Assembly: GCF_032118995.1 (NCBI RefSeq)
Contig: NC_092669.1
Coordinates: 11,022,335-11,086,334, forward strand
DNA length: 64,000 nucleotides
Direction of reading: 5' to 3'
Source: Asterias amurensis
Taxonomy: Eukaryota > Echinodermata > Asteroidea > Forcipulatida > Asteriidae
Shown: positions 21,934-33,600 of the stretch, one piece after another
Layout of the letters: every line of letters starts with the position of its first letter
Position numbering within the stretch: the stretch's first letter is position 1
Made by a program: the position numbers and the translations under genes
Notes under the pieces: generated by a model
What the model was told of the DNA's origin: nothing
What the model saw: only the letters and a program-made list of their open reading frames with translations
Database searches by the model: none

Positions 21934-24874
21934 TCATTTCTTGAGTTTATAAAGTCCGATGGCCATGGTCGCCATTGAAATAAGCACTAGTGTAGCCCAA
22001 GCAGGGGTCGATGATCCAAAGTATTCTGTTATAGCAGTCTGAAAAAAAAATGTAAGAATGAAGATTTTAAGTACTGCAGTAAGATTTGCGTCTTAAAAAA
22101 GGCTGATCTAACCTAAAGCTTTCTCAAAAGTAAATATCTAACCAACATTATCTTGATTCAAAGACAGTAAGCATACAAATGGCAGCAGTATTGCCAATGT
22201 TACCAATGCTGTACCTTATCTTGATTCAAAGACGGTACGGTAAGCATACCAGTAGCAGCATTTCTCTATAACACGGCAACGCTGGACCCTATCTTGACTC
22301 AATAGCAGTAAGCAAACAAAGGGACACAGCCAGGGGCCTATTATAGCGCTGCTTAAGGGTAAGCAAATTTTTTGTGCTAACTATAGCGGACAAATTTACT
22401 TATAATAGGCACTGTACACATTTGGTAATATTGTCAAAGACAAGTGTTCTCACCTGGTGTATCCCAACATATTTAAGTGAAAATTTGGGCTCAATCGGTC
22501 ATCGAATTTGCAAGCAAATGATGAAAGAAAAACACCCTTGTTGGACGAATTTGTGTGCTTTCAGATGGGAATAAAAGACTTTCAACTGGAAGTCTTTTAA
22601 TATTTTAGTGAGAAATGACCTCTTTCTCAAAAACTACGTTACTTCAGAGGAAGTCGTTTCCCACAATGTTTTATACTATCAACAACTCCCCAATGCTCAT
22701 TACCAAGTCAGTTTTCAAGTTTATATTTGTTTGAGTAATTACCAAACGTCTACTACCTGTCCTTTAAGTGAAGCATATTTCACAAGTTAGTAAGACAATA
22801 AGCAGCTAGCTTACGCGTTCACCAAGAATTTACATTGATACATCATTCAATTTTATTCAGTAAGCAACGGAAGGTTACCATAAACTTTCGTGTGCTTCTG
22901 GTAGGCAGTGCTATGAACTGGAAATTGCAAAGTAAGCACAAAATCGGCCGCTAAGCAGCTCTATGAAATTGGGCCAAGATATCAAGAGTAAAAAAACTTA
23001 CCCAGCCTCCGCGCCGAATTATCCAATCTGCGAAGCGTCTAACGAGAAATTTCACAATCTCACGTACTAGTTGGTTCACCCAACCAGGAAAGTTTGTACG
23101 TAAAATATTGTCCATGGCCTAAAGAAAAACAAAACCCCAAAATTTATTCACAAGTTTTCAAAAGCAGATAACAATTAGAGACATGGTGGCCTCTTCTACA
23201 TGTATGTATGTTTAACATTTGGGGATGGAATTGTGGCCGAGTGGTTTAGCACACTGGACTCAAGCTCTGGTGTTTCTGATCAGCAGAGTGTGGGTTCAAG
23301 TCCTGGTCTTGACATGGTGTGTTGTGGCTGCGAGCGGTCAAGCACACTGGAATCAAGCTCTGGTGGTTTGTTTAGCAGAGTGTGGGTTCGAGTCCTGATC
23401 TTGACATGGTGTGTTGTGGCTGAGTGGTTTAGCACACCTGACTCAAGCTCTGGTGTTTTCGTTTAGCAGAGTGTGGGTTTGAATCACGGTCATGACACTT
23501 GTGTCCTTGAGCAAGACACTTAACCATTATTGCTGCATCCTTCGGGTGGGACGTATATAAGCTTGTCTCCACACAACTTAATGTTTTGCTAACATTCAGC
23601 TGTCTTTGCCAACCAGCATGGTTTGTTAATATTATCAATGGAAAGGTCTACAAGTTTAAATCAACATTACGTTGACCTATGACCCTATGACCTCAACTTA
23701 CCCTGACACACATCCTGTAGGCAAAGTAGAAAAGTCCAATGATACGACCCCAGTGGATTTCCCCATCTCCAAAGATGACATGAGCTACTGCTATAATCGC
23801 CTCAATTGGCGAATCTGTCGGTACGGAGTTTATCATTCTGCAGAACAAGGACATTTTTAAGGAGAATTTATTTTCTAATCAGGAAATACTAAACTAAAAA
23901 GAAAAATAGTAGTAATAAAAAATCTTTAAAGGCACTGGACATCTTTGGTAATAGACCGATCCACTAAGCTCCGCCCCATTGCGTATTGACCAATCACAAT
24001 GCAATGAAGGTCCGACAAATAAGGTCCGACATGCGTGCACATATCTTGGCGCGTGCGGCAGAGTTGTGCAGAAAGGCATTGAAGAGCCCCACGTGTTCTT
24101 GCTCACACATGCTTGGTAGGCGAAGCCTACTGGATCGGTCTATTGTCAAAGACCAATAGTCACACTTTTTGTATCCCAACATACATGACATTATGCATAA
24201 AAAAACAAACCTGTAAATAATTAGGCTCAGTTGCTAGAGAATGAAAGAAAATCACGCTTTTTGCACATATTTGTGTGCTTTCAGATAATAAAAGGCTTCA
24301 GGCCTGAAGTATTTTATTACTTGAGTGAGAAGTTACCTCTTTCTCAAAAACTGCACTACTTCAGAGGGAGCAGTTTCTCTTAATGTTTTATACTATCAAC
24401 AGCTCTCCATTGCTTTTAGTGCGAACAATTATTTTGAGTAATTACCAACAGTCTCCAGTGCCTTTAAACTTATAAACTGTTGTAAACTTTACCTTTGAAG
24501 TTCTCGGTCTTGATCCAAGATGTCTCCAATCTCACGGAGGGTGGAGCCGACTTGTTGCCACACCTCCTCCTGTCCGGGCGTAGCCACGCCCAAGTCCTCC
24601 TGCCTCGGGGCATTCTCGATAGAGTCCCTCTCGAAGCGATCGATGATAAAATGACGGAGGAGAACGGCTGCTTGGTCTCCGACTTCTTGATGACTGAGCT
24701 GGCGTTGGAACTGTGGGATGCCTTCATCGACATCTGACGATAGAAGCAAACAACAACAAAATCTATATAATTTAGGAGGGCTCTACAAAAACTGTCTTAA
24801 CGGGTGAAGAAAATCGAGTGCGGAGAGAAAACAATCTTACCATCTATTGGTGAATCCTCTCCACCTTCAGCCAT
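21934..24874 (-). CDS. BAX: BAX-like pro-apoptotic Bcl-2 protein, 5 exons
   Basis: Coding exons in order: 24841-24874, 24493-24733, 23702-23837, 23002-23118, 21934-22038. All junctions are GT-AG, phases agree, and the 633 bases give 210 codons plus stop. The product is a multidomain Bcl-2 family effector that forms pores in the mitochondrial outer membrane. BH3 is LREIGDILDQDRELQR (residues 77-92; BAX has LKRIGDELD). BH1 lies at about 109-128, VFGDG-like FGDGEIHWGRIIGLFYFA. BH2 is ADWIIRRGGW (167-176), followed by EYFGSSTPAW as in BAX YFGTPTW. The C-terminal anchor is a hydrophobic segment at 190-206 ending in KLKK. BAX rather than BAK is favoured by the BH1 sequence and the YFG-W stretch. 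The start MAEGGEDSPID is the only ATG before the first donor. Length is close to the usual 190-210 residues. A 5' untranslated exon probably lies at about 25581-25660. Introns hold MITE and SINE copies. Confidence 0.93.
22400..22765 (+). mobile_element. MITE family 1 in BAX intron 4
   Basis: Diverged copy, AGGCACTGTACACATTTGG to AACGTCTACTACCTGTCCTT, on the opposite strand to BAX. A family 4 half lies immediately upstream (22340-22385). Confidence 0.75.
23217..23565 (+). repeat. SINE with three tandem tRNA-like heads, in BAX intron 3
   Basis: Heads start near 23230, 23325 and 23412. Each reads GTGGCTGAGTGGTTTAGCAC-like A box, CAAGCTCTGGTG and GTGTGGGTTCGAGTCC-like B box. Only the last continues into CACTTGTGTCCTTGAGCAAG and ACTTAACCATTATTGCTGCA, the body. 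Confidence 0.8.
23930..24470 (+). mobile_element. MITE family 1 interrupted by another MITE, BAX intron 2
   Basis: The family 1 copy begins AAAGGCACTGGACAT at 23930 and is broken after GGTAA by a 191 bp element at 23952-24142. It then resumes at TTGTCAAAGACC and runs to AGTCTCCAGTGCCTTTAA. Confidence 0.85.
23952..24142. mobile_element. Short inverted-repeat element nested in a family 1 MITE
   Basis: Termini TAGACCGATCCA and TGGATCGGTCTA are exact inverted repeats. The interior is GC-richer than its surroundings (GGCGCGTGCGGCAGAG). No clear target duplication is seen beyond the flanking AA/TT. Confidence 0.7.
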
Positions 24875-24940
24875 ATCGTTTTATCCCCGTAGTATTTTCC
24901 TTTGGTTCACTCTTTATTATTCGGTCGCTAGCTAGCAGGT

Positions 24941-25660
24941 ACTGCATGAAACAAATAAATAATGAAATTTAGATCTTTTTCAAGGCAATCTTTTACTAAA
25001 TATTGTTACCAAAAGTAATAACTACATAGAACTAATTACATATACAAACATTTGTCAACTATAAGTTTGAGGAAATAAGAATTAAAAAAATAAACTAGGC
25101 CTACATTATTTTCTTTCGTTACAACAAAACTAAAATCTGGTGGGCGGATTTTGAAACTTTTTCAATAAAAAAAAGTACAGAACAACCAATCCCCTCAGTA
25201 AAACTCAAAAGTAAATTACTGTTTAGCGTTGCGCGCAAACTTCAATCCAGTACAAACTTCAGCCTTCGCTGAGCGCAAACTTCTGGCACGATTTAAATTG
25301 TGCATCCACTCCAGGGAGCTGAGACTGAGAATGATTATTTATTGTTTTATATTATAATTTTTTATAAAGGATGTTTGAGTTATTTTTGGCCAATGATGAC
25401 TCAGGGCACTAAAGCAGTTATTGTGAAATGCACCACAAGGATTTGTTTGTTGTTGTTGTGTCAAGTGTCAGACATAGTTTCATATTTCCATTATTTTATG
25501 CACTGCAGTTTTAATAAATTAATTAATCATTAATGTTGGTATTTTTTAGGAAATCCATTTTTTACCCTCAAAATCCTTACCTGTAAAAACGCCAAACTTG
25601 AAATAGCAGGGTAGAAGATATTCTGGGTTTCACGAGAAATTCCACCAAAACAAAGACAAA
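24941..25660 (-). other. BAX 5' untranslated region and probable first exon
   Basis: On the minus strand an acceptor (TTTCATGCAG) opens an exon at 24941 that runs without another ATG in frame to the BAX start at 24874. A donor, TTTTACAG|GTAAGG, at 25581 closes a probable non-coding first exon. The 25250-25560 stretch between them is AT-rich intron. Confidence 0.45.
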
Positions 25661-26095
25661 TCTGTGGTATGGTTGTTGACACAATTATTTGGAAAACACC
25701 GAATGACTAATGTTTTGTGCAATAACTCTAGCAAATGTGTGGTCAAGAGCGCCCTCCATTGGCGATAAGAGTGAAGTATTCATAAACTTCCACTAGTCGT
25801 CAAAGCGCTCCCACCCGAAAACTTGGATGGCCTTGTCCTCAAGGCATATGTTGCCCCTTAAAAAAGACAATATTAATGAATAAGGGGCACGATACGATAA
25901 TGCTGATGGAAACGAGGTTGACAAAGTGAAAAATTAACCCAAGGGAATGTATGAACATTCCTGAAACTTTTTAATTCAGATTTCATCTCATTTTTAATCA
26001 CAGTAATTCACATACAAAAAATTATTTTCAACATTCACAACATTTTAAATAACACACTTTAAATACAAACTCTTCCTATCCTACACCACAGAAGT
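25661..26095. other. BAX upstream region
   Basis: Probable promoter side of BAX. It contains GAGCGCCCTCCATTGGCG at about 25747 and an AT-rich tract. No TATA box or other site can be assigned with confidence. Confidence 0.35.
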
Positions 26096-26099
26096 TACT

Positions 26100-26395
26100 T
26101 TATCAAAGAACATGGGAAGGGACGTAAAGCCGTTGGTCCCATGTGTTGTGTAACGCATGTAAAAGAACCTAGTGCACTTATCGAAAAGAGAAGGGGTTCG
26201 CCCCGGTGTTCCTAGTTATGGCTGCTTAATGCGCCGTAGCACCTTGTAAAACCTTTATAAGTGCTACATAATTGGTTCTCAGAATCCATCACTGCAATAA
26301 CCTATCTTTCTGAAAAGTTGTATATTATACTCAGCGCCTTGAGTACCTTGTTTGGTAGATACGTGCGCTAAATAATATTACTATTATTACATAAT
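26100..26395 (+). repeat. SINE body, 5'-truncated
   Basis: Shares GGGACGTAAAGCCGTTGGTC, CATGTAAAAGAACCTAGTGC and CTCAGCGCCTTGAGTACC with the full-length copy at 29597-29985. The tRNA-like head is missing. Confidence 0.85.
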
Positions 26396-26820
26396 AACAA
26401 ACTGAAAAACTTCGGGCACACTTAATTTAAACACAACAATTAAATACAAACTTCTTCCTACCACAAATTTACCTAAAGTATCAAAGTACACTGTTACAAA
26501 AATTCTTTAGTACACACTTTATTTTTAAACTGTAAAACGTGTCAAATCTACAAACATCTTGCACATAGAGTGCCCCAATTGACACTTGACAATCAAACAT
26601 TCTGTGCGGGTGGACAGCCTTGAACGCAGCAAAGCCAAATATCAGTTATCAAAAACGTTGACTTTGGAAACAATTTTCTTCTTTACTAACATTTAAATTT
26701 GTCAAAAGTGCCTCACTGGCAAAATGCAAACAAACATAGTTTTTTATTTACTTGTATAAAAACTTTGTTCAGCCTCTTCATTTGTGACAATATTTAACTC
26801 AAATGCCTTTATTTACGGCC
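26396..26820. other. AT-rich intergenic, nothing recognised
   Basis: No exon or repeat family that I can support. Confidence 0.4.
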
Positions 26821-26821
26821 C

Positions 26822-26975
26822 TGGGGCGAATTTCACAAGGAGTTAGGACTAGTCTTATCTCGAGTTAGGACTAGTTACTCGTCCTAACTTAGGACTATCC
26901 ATGCAATTTGTATATCTCCTAGGACTAGTCCTAAATTAGGACTAGTCCTAACTCTTTGTGAAATCGACCCCTGGG
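26822..26975. mobile_element. Foldback element (TTAGGACTAGTCCTAA)
   Basis: Left GGGGCGAATTTCACAAGGAG and right TCTTTGTGAAATCGACCCC are inverted. Between them TAGGACTAGTCCTAA units alternate in both senses, so the whole 150 bp can fold. A fragment of the same family is at 46877-46925. Confidence 0.7.
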
Positions 26976-27234
26976 TCCTCATATACCAGGAAAAAAAATC
27001 GTTATCAGAGGTGATCGAGACATTGTCCCAAACAACTTTTTTTAAGAAGTGATATTTGCAGATCCTCAAACTAAAAAGCAACAAAAAGATGTAAGCGCGT
27101 TTTTAGACTGTCGGCAACAGCTTCCCCTTAAAATGTAATTATCTTTCAGGTCTTAGGGATTGCAACATTAGGAATACCTATTGTACACAATTCATTATTA
27201 AAGTTGGACCACACACTCCGACAAAATTCACCCT

Positions 27235-27618
27235 TATAGACACTGGACACTATTGGTAACTGTCAAAGACCAGTCTTCTCACGTAGTGTATCCCAACATA
27301 TGCATAAAATAACAAACCTGTGAAAATTTGAGCTCACTCGGTCGTCGAAATTGCGAGATAATAATGAAAGAAAAAAACACCCTTGTCACACGAAGTTGTG
27401 TGCTTTCAGATGCTTGATTTCGAGACCTTAAATTCTAAACCTGAGGTCTCGAAATCAAAGTCGTCAAATTACTTCTTCCTCGAAAATTACTCCACTTCAG
27501 AGGGAGCCGTTTCTCACAATGTTTTATACCATCAACCTCTCCCCATTACTCGTAACCAAGTAAGGTTTTATGCTAATAAATATTTTGAGTAATTACTAAT
27601 AGTGTCCACTGCCTTCAA
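27235..27618 (+). mobile_element. MITE family 1
   Basis: Full-length copy just beyond the 3' end of the JmjC gene, AGACACTGGACACTATTGG to GTGTCCACTGCCTTCAA. Confidence 0.85.
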
Positions 27619-27646
27619 GACTCATTCATGATGTTATGCTAATGAG

Positions 27647-30600
27647 CTAAGTGTGTTCATGAGGACTGCTGTTGATTTGCCTAATGGCATCTTCAGTTAC
27701 TTGACGTCCTTCGTCCAGAACTTCTTGGGGTATCAGAGAAGTTGCCGCCATCACCTGCAGAACACACACAAAGAAATAATGAACTCGAGATCAAGTATAT
27801 ACATGTAAGAGATGTTAAATTTGCATCTTTTTTTACCCATACACCGATGTGTGTTAAGCACTGTATACTCAGTACTTTCCCGAGTCCACTGAAAAAAACC
27901 CATAGGATTCGAACTGCCTCTAGCTACCGGGCAACCTTGGTAGTCTAGTTGGTAAGACACTGCTCTAGAATTGCAAGGGTCATGGGTTCGAATCCCAAGT
28001 GACCCATTCCATGAGCAGGGCACTGGGAGCTGACCCAAGTGAGCCCTTGGAATGCTGTCAAAGCTATTAGAACGTACCGGGGGCAGACCAGGGTCTGACC
28101 CAGGAAAGCAATATCGAACGCACCCATTATAAGCTTGCCTCAAACTATTTGACATAGCAACTGTCTCGATAGTCTGATGAATTCAAATTTAAGTGGTAAA
28201 TTGTGATCAAGCATGTCATTGTACCAGACATTATTCAAATTGAATGATTGCATAGTTGGAGTGATGGGTTCATGTTTTACCTGCTCTTTTGGGGTCAGGA
28301 TCTCAAAGTCTTTGGGCAACATTTCTTTTGTCACACTCCCTGCCTTCAGAATCTCCTCCAGCACATTCCTGCAAGATGACAAAGTAATTATCACATAAAT
28401 AAATAATGACGATTTCAGGCTTTGAATAAGGGAATCAATGTGTGGTGAAGAGGTTTTCAACTAGTGGTTTAAAGCCATTATACACTTTCGGTAAACAGTT
28501 TTGTCCAAGTCCCATACTTCGTGTATCACAACTTATATATAAAATAACAAACCTGTGGAAATTTAGGCTCAATCGGACATCGGAGTCGGGAGAAAATAAC
28601 GGGAAAACCCACTCCTGTTTTCGCGCGTTTCGCCGTGTCATGACATGTGTTTATAACAAATCCGTAATTCTCGCTAACGAGAATTTATATTGTTATACCG
28701 TTTTCTCAAAAAGTAAAGCATTTCATGGACTAATATTTCAAGAGAAGTCTTTCACCATTACCTTCTGTAAACCCTGTAAATTATTTGTAAATCTGTGAAC
28801 TTTTTTTTTTTTTCTGTACCGAAAGGGTCCAATGGCTTTAATCCCAGCGAGGCCTGGTTTATGGTCAAAAAGTAAAATAAACGCAAAAATTATAATTTTT
28901 CAATGATTTCTTTCAACACAACACCCTACCAGCTATGAAATGGTAAGGCCCAGTCAAGGCCCTCGGGTAAACAACTCCTTATAAGGGAATGCTGTGCGTG
29001 TCGCGCATATTGCGTGATGTGGGACAACTGTCTCGGCCGTTACTCTTGACCAATAGGAATGAAGAAACTGCCTTATAAGCACAGGTGCAAACTCGGGTGT
29101 CACGCCCATGTTTCAACACTTTTTACTGGTCATAAACAAAGGTTTATACACACCCACGTGACGTGCTCTCCACCAATAGGGATAGCGAAACTGTCTGAGG
29201 TATTTATGAATTTCGTTTTTTGAAGGGGCACAGCAATTTTCACCTGGTAAGAGGACCTTTTTTGAGGAAAATGAAAGTTTGTATTGGAACTTTGCAGAGG
29301 GCACCACAGCAAAGAGGGGGGGGGGGCTACCCACCTATAGTTAGCCGTGTTCATAACTTGGCTGCTGACTGCTATTGTTTCCATGTCGTTGTACGCTTGG
29401 TGGAACCACCCGGTTGGTATTATGAGGAGCTCCCCGGGGTGCTGGGTGAAGGTGATGGCCCTCGCTTGGGCAAACATTGGGTAGGTCTGGAGATCCGGAT
29501 CAAAGGCATCTATGGGGCTAAAAAAGGGAAACAGGATTAGAATTTGAAATAATATTATTCTCTCTATTTTTTTTGTATTTTTGTTATGCAAGTGGAAGTG
29601 TCGTGACCGAGCGGTTGAGAGCACCGAATTCAAACTCTGGTGTTTCTGATTGTGATTTCGAATCCCAAGCCGTGACACTTGTGTCCTTAAGCAAGACACT
29701 TAACCATTGCTTCGTCCTTCAGATGGGACGTAAAGCCGTTGGTCCCATGTGTTGTGTAACGCATGTAAAAGAACCCAGTGCACTTATCGAAAAGAAAAAG
29801 GGTTCACCCCGGTGTTCCTGGCTGTGAATGCTGTATGCGCAATAGCACGTTGTATACCCTTATAAGGTGCTACATAATTAGGTCTCATCGCTGCAGTAAC
29901 CTATCTTTTTCAGAAAGTTTGTATATATATACTCAGCGCCTTGAGTACCTTTGTTGGTAGATATGTGTGCTATATAAGACTTTTGATATTATTAAAGACA
30001 CTAGACACTATTCGTAACTGTCAAAGACCAGTCTTCTCACTTGGTGTATCTCAACATATGGATAAAATAAAGAACCCGTGAAAGTTTTAGCTTAATTGGT
30101 CGTCGAGGTTGCGAGATAATAATGAAAGAAAAAATACTCTTGTCACACGAAGTTGTGTGCATTTAGATGGTTGATTTCGAGACCTCAAATTCTAAATCTA
30201 AGGTCTGGAAATCAAAATCGTGGAAAATTACTCCTTTCTCGAAAACTATGGCACTTCAGAGGGAGCCGTTTCTCACAATGTTTTATACCATCAACCTCTC
30301 CCTACTACTAGTTACCAAGTAAGGTTTTATGCCAATAATTATTTTGAGTAATTACCAACAGTGTCCACTGCCTTTAAGTGTAGCTCCATGAAATTTGACT
30401 CGAGTCTGGCGCTCCAAACCACCAAACTACGACAGGCCATCCCTCTTACCTGTTGTATTTAAAACTTTTCAGTGGAAAACCAGAGAGGCGGTTGGGTAAG
30501 ACGTACAGGAAGTCATCTTGGCCGGGTGGGTAGAGCTTCCATTTCTTCAGCCCTTTGAACACGGCGTTGGTCCCGGTCCAATTATATGGATCTGTAAAGA

Positions 30601-33600
30601 TGAAAAAAGATGAAATACAGAAATACAGAAATGATGATTAAAAAAAGAAGAAAAAAAAAGAAAAAGGGAAATAAACCGAAACTTAACTAGAGATTGAGTG
30701 TGTGTGAAAACAAAACTAGCCCACTTATTGCAAGTACTGATTTGCTTGCGAAGATAACAAGGTTTTTTTGTATGGCTTTTATATTCATTAAAACAGATGT
30801 AAACAATTAAATGGAGAGCTAGTCATAGGAAAGGCTGGGGAGAGAAACAATAAAAAAAAAAGATTAAAAAAATTCTGACGTTAGTCAAGTTGGTCAAATC
30901 TAGTCATACGAGGGCGTGCCATAGACCTTATGCATTGACTTTATCCAGCCGCCATCTTAAAGGTAAAACGGTGACGAAACAAGGTGAGGGCGCCCTAATG
31001 AAATGACGTCATGTGCATAAGGTCTATTACGAATTACTACTGAGCGCACTGTATTATTATTATTATTATTATTTATTTGACCTCAACAAATACAAGTACA
31101 TCAGTAAGCACAGCAAAAATTTAAAAAAACGAAAAGCAACGAACCAATCAAAACAATAACGAATACAATAAATAAACCAGCAATATATATACACAATCTG
31201 CTAACCACAACAAGCGTCTTGAGCAAAGACTACCATGCAGTAAGGAATGCTGTAGAACACTCACTTCATCTCAACACTACAACCATGCACACAAATACAA
31301 CATCCAGCCAAAACAGAAAGCTTAGTGTACGCGTCGGTTTTTGTCAACTGTAACATTCCGAATAATAGGCGGAGCAAAGCCTATAAAGGCGATAGCTGAA
31401 ACAATGGGGGACTGTTAAGGACACTAGGTGGCAGCAGAGCACTGGGTGAATCCATTGTTCCTGGAGGGGTGCACATGCTAAGACCTAAAACCTTTCAAGT
31501 GCAGGAATAACACAAATGCAGGAAGGTTGGCCACTCTTTGGGTGCATTCGATTAGCTTGACACTGCGTCGACCCCCCCGGTGCTCATTCGGGTGAGCCCC
31601 TGACAAGAGCTTATCGAACGATCACTCACCCTCTCGTGGTGAGCCCCTGGAATGACATTGAAGCTATTCGAACGAACCGGAGGCAGATCGGGGTAGACCC
31701 GGGGAAGCTACTCGAACTCTCCCTACACTAGCCTCCAAGCTCAGTTTTAGAGCTACATGTACATGCCTTGCAGGCCTTGTACCGGCCCTGTAGCCACAAA
31801 AAACACAGCAAAACACCAACTAATGTACATGTAGTTTACAGATACATGCAGCCGGGAGTATCTAGTTCTTAAACTAACCAATATGAAGGCTTGACCGTGA
31901 ATACCTGATTCCCCAAAGGAACATGGCATTCCACAGTTGAATCTTCTTGGGGAATAACTTCAAGAAGTCCCCAGCCCTGTTACAATATAGCTACAGAAAA
32001 CACAACAAAACACCAACTACAAAGCTTGATATAAAAACCATGCAACTTGGAGGAAAAGATTTTGGTTCTTAATAACTAACCAATATGAAGGCTTGACCGT
32101 GAATACCTGGTTCCCCAAAGGAACATGGCATTCCACGGTTGAATCTCCTTAGGGGATAACTTAAAGAAGTCCCCAGCCCTGTTACAGAAAACACAACTAA
32201 ACACAAACTACAAAGCTTGATATTAAAACCATGCAATTTGGAGGAATAGTGTTTGTTTCTTAATAACTAACCAATATGAAGGCTTGACCGTGAAAACCTA
32301 GTTCCCCAAAGGAACATGGCATTCCACGGTTGAATCTCCTTGGGGAATAACTTAAAGAAGTCCTCTTCTAAGTATATCTGTTTGCGATCATGGAGGAACC
32401 GGGAACAGGATGGTAGCATGAATTAACTATTATTTATCAAAATAATTATAATGAATTTGTAGTTTCATTTATGAATTTACAGTATAAATTAATAACCAAG
32501 TTTTGTAGAGAAGATCAGGGGCCAATTTTATAGAGTCGCTTAAGCAGAAAGTATTGCTTAAGCAGAAATAAGCAGGATACCAGTCACAAATTGTATTTGT
32601 GATATGGTAGTTTGGCTGGTAACCTTATTCTGTTAAGTATATTTGCTTATGGTTAGCTCCTTTTTGTGCTTAAGCAGCTGTATGATATAGGGCCCTGGCC
32701 TAGAGTTTCATCTTTGAGAGGGCAAGGCCATTTTCATTTTGCAAAGGGCACTTCCATTAGAAACTCTTAGAGTTTATACGTGAAACGTTTGAAGGGGCAC
32801 CAAGGCCAGAAGCAGAGCCTACAAATCTCCATGGCTGTTTTACACTCACTACACTCACTGAAAGTTAAATACATTTTGGTTACTTATTCAGTTTTAATCT
32901 AAATGATCTCTTTTATACTCACTACACCCACTGACATTTGAACATACTTCAGTTACTTATTCAATCCAACCTACAGGATCTCTTTCATATACTCACTACA
33001 CTCACTGAAATTTGAACATACATGTACTTCAGTTACTTATTCAGTTCCAACACTCTCTTTTATACTAACTTCACTCACTGACATTTGAACCCAGTTACTT
33101 ATTCAGTTTCCACCTACAAGAAGATCTCTTTGATCAGTCACTGACATTTGAACCCAGTTACTTATTCAGTTTCCAAGTACAAGATCTCTTTGATCAGTCA
33201 CTGACATTTGAACCCAGTTACTTATTCAGTTTCCACGAACAAGATCTCTTTGATCAGTCACTGACATTTGAACCCAGTTACTGATTCAGTTCCAACCTAC
33301 AGGATCTCTTTTATGATCAATACATTAATGGAATACTGTTTTTATACAGCGCTTTTCACACCCGGAGGGCTACTGAGTATACTTCAGTTCAACTCTATAC
33401 AAAAAGAACAGGATGCATCCTGTCAATAAAAAAACCGAAGAAGGAATTCAAAACTTACCGAAGAACCGATATCATTCTGAAGGTCAGGTCTTTGCGGAAT
33501 AAAAAGTTCATCTTCGACGTAGGTCCAGCTGCGAGGATTTCTTTCTTTAAGATGTTCAATGAAAGTTTTGAGGGGAATTGAATAACTCTCCGCCTGGTCC

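Noticed and set aside
24495-24737. Plus-strand open frame opposite BAX exon 2
   Set aside because: Shadow of the coding exon; the minus strand encodes the BH3-containing BAX segment.
29130-29699. 189-codon single open frame on the minus strand
   Set aside because: Only the part 29335-29517 is exon. The ends are intron read-through and a SINE; splice sites and JmjC alignment define the shorter exon.
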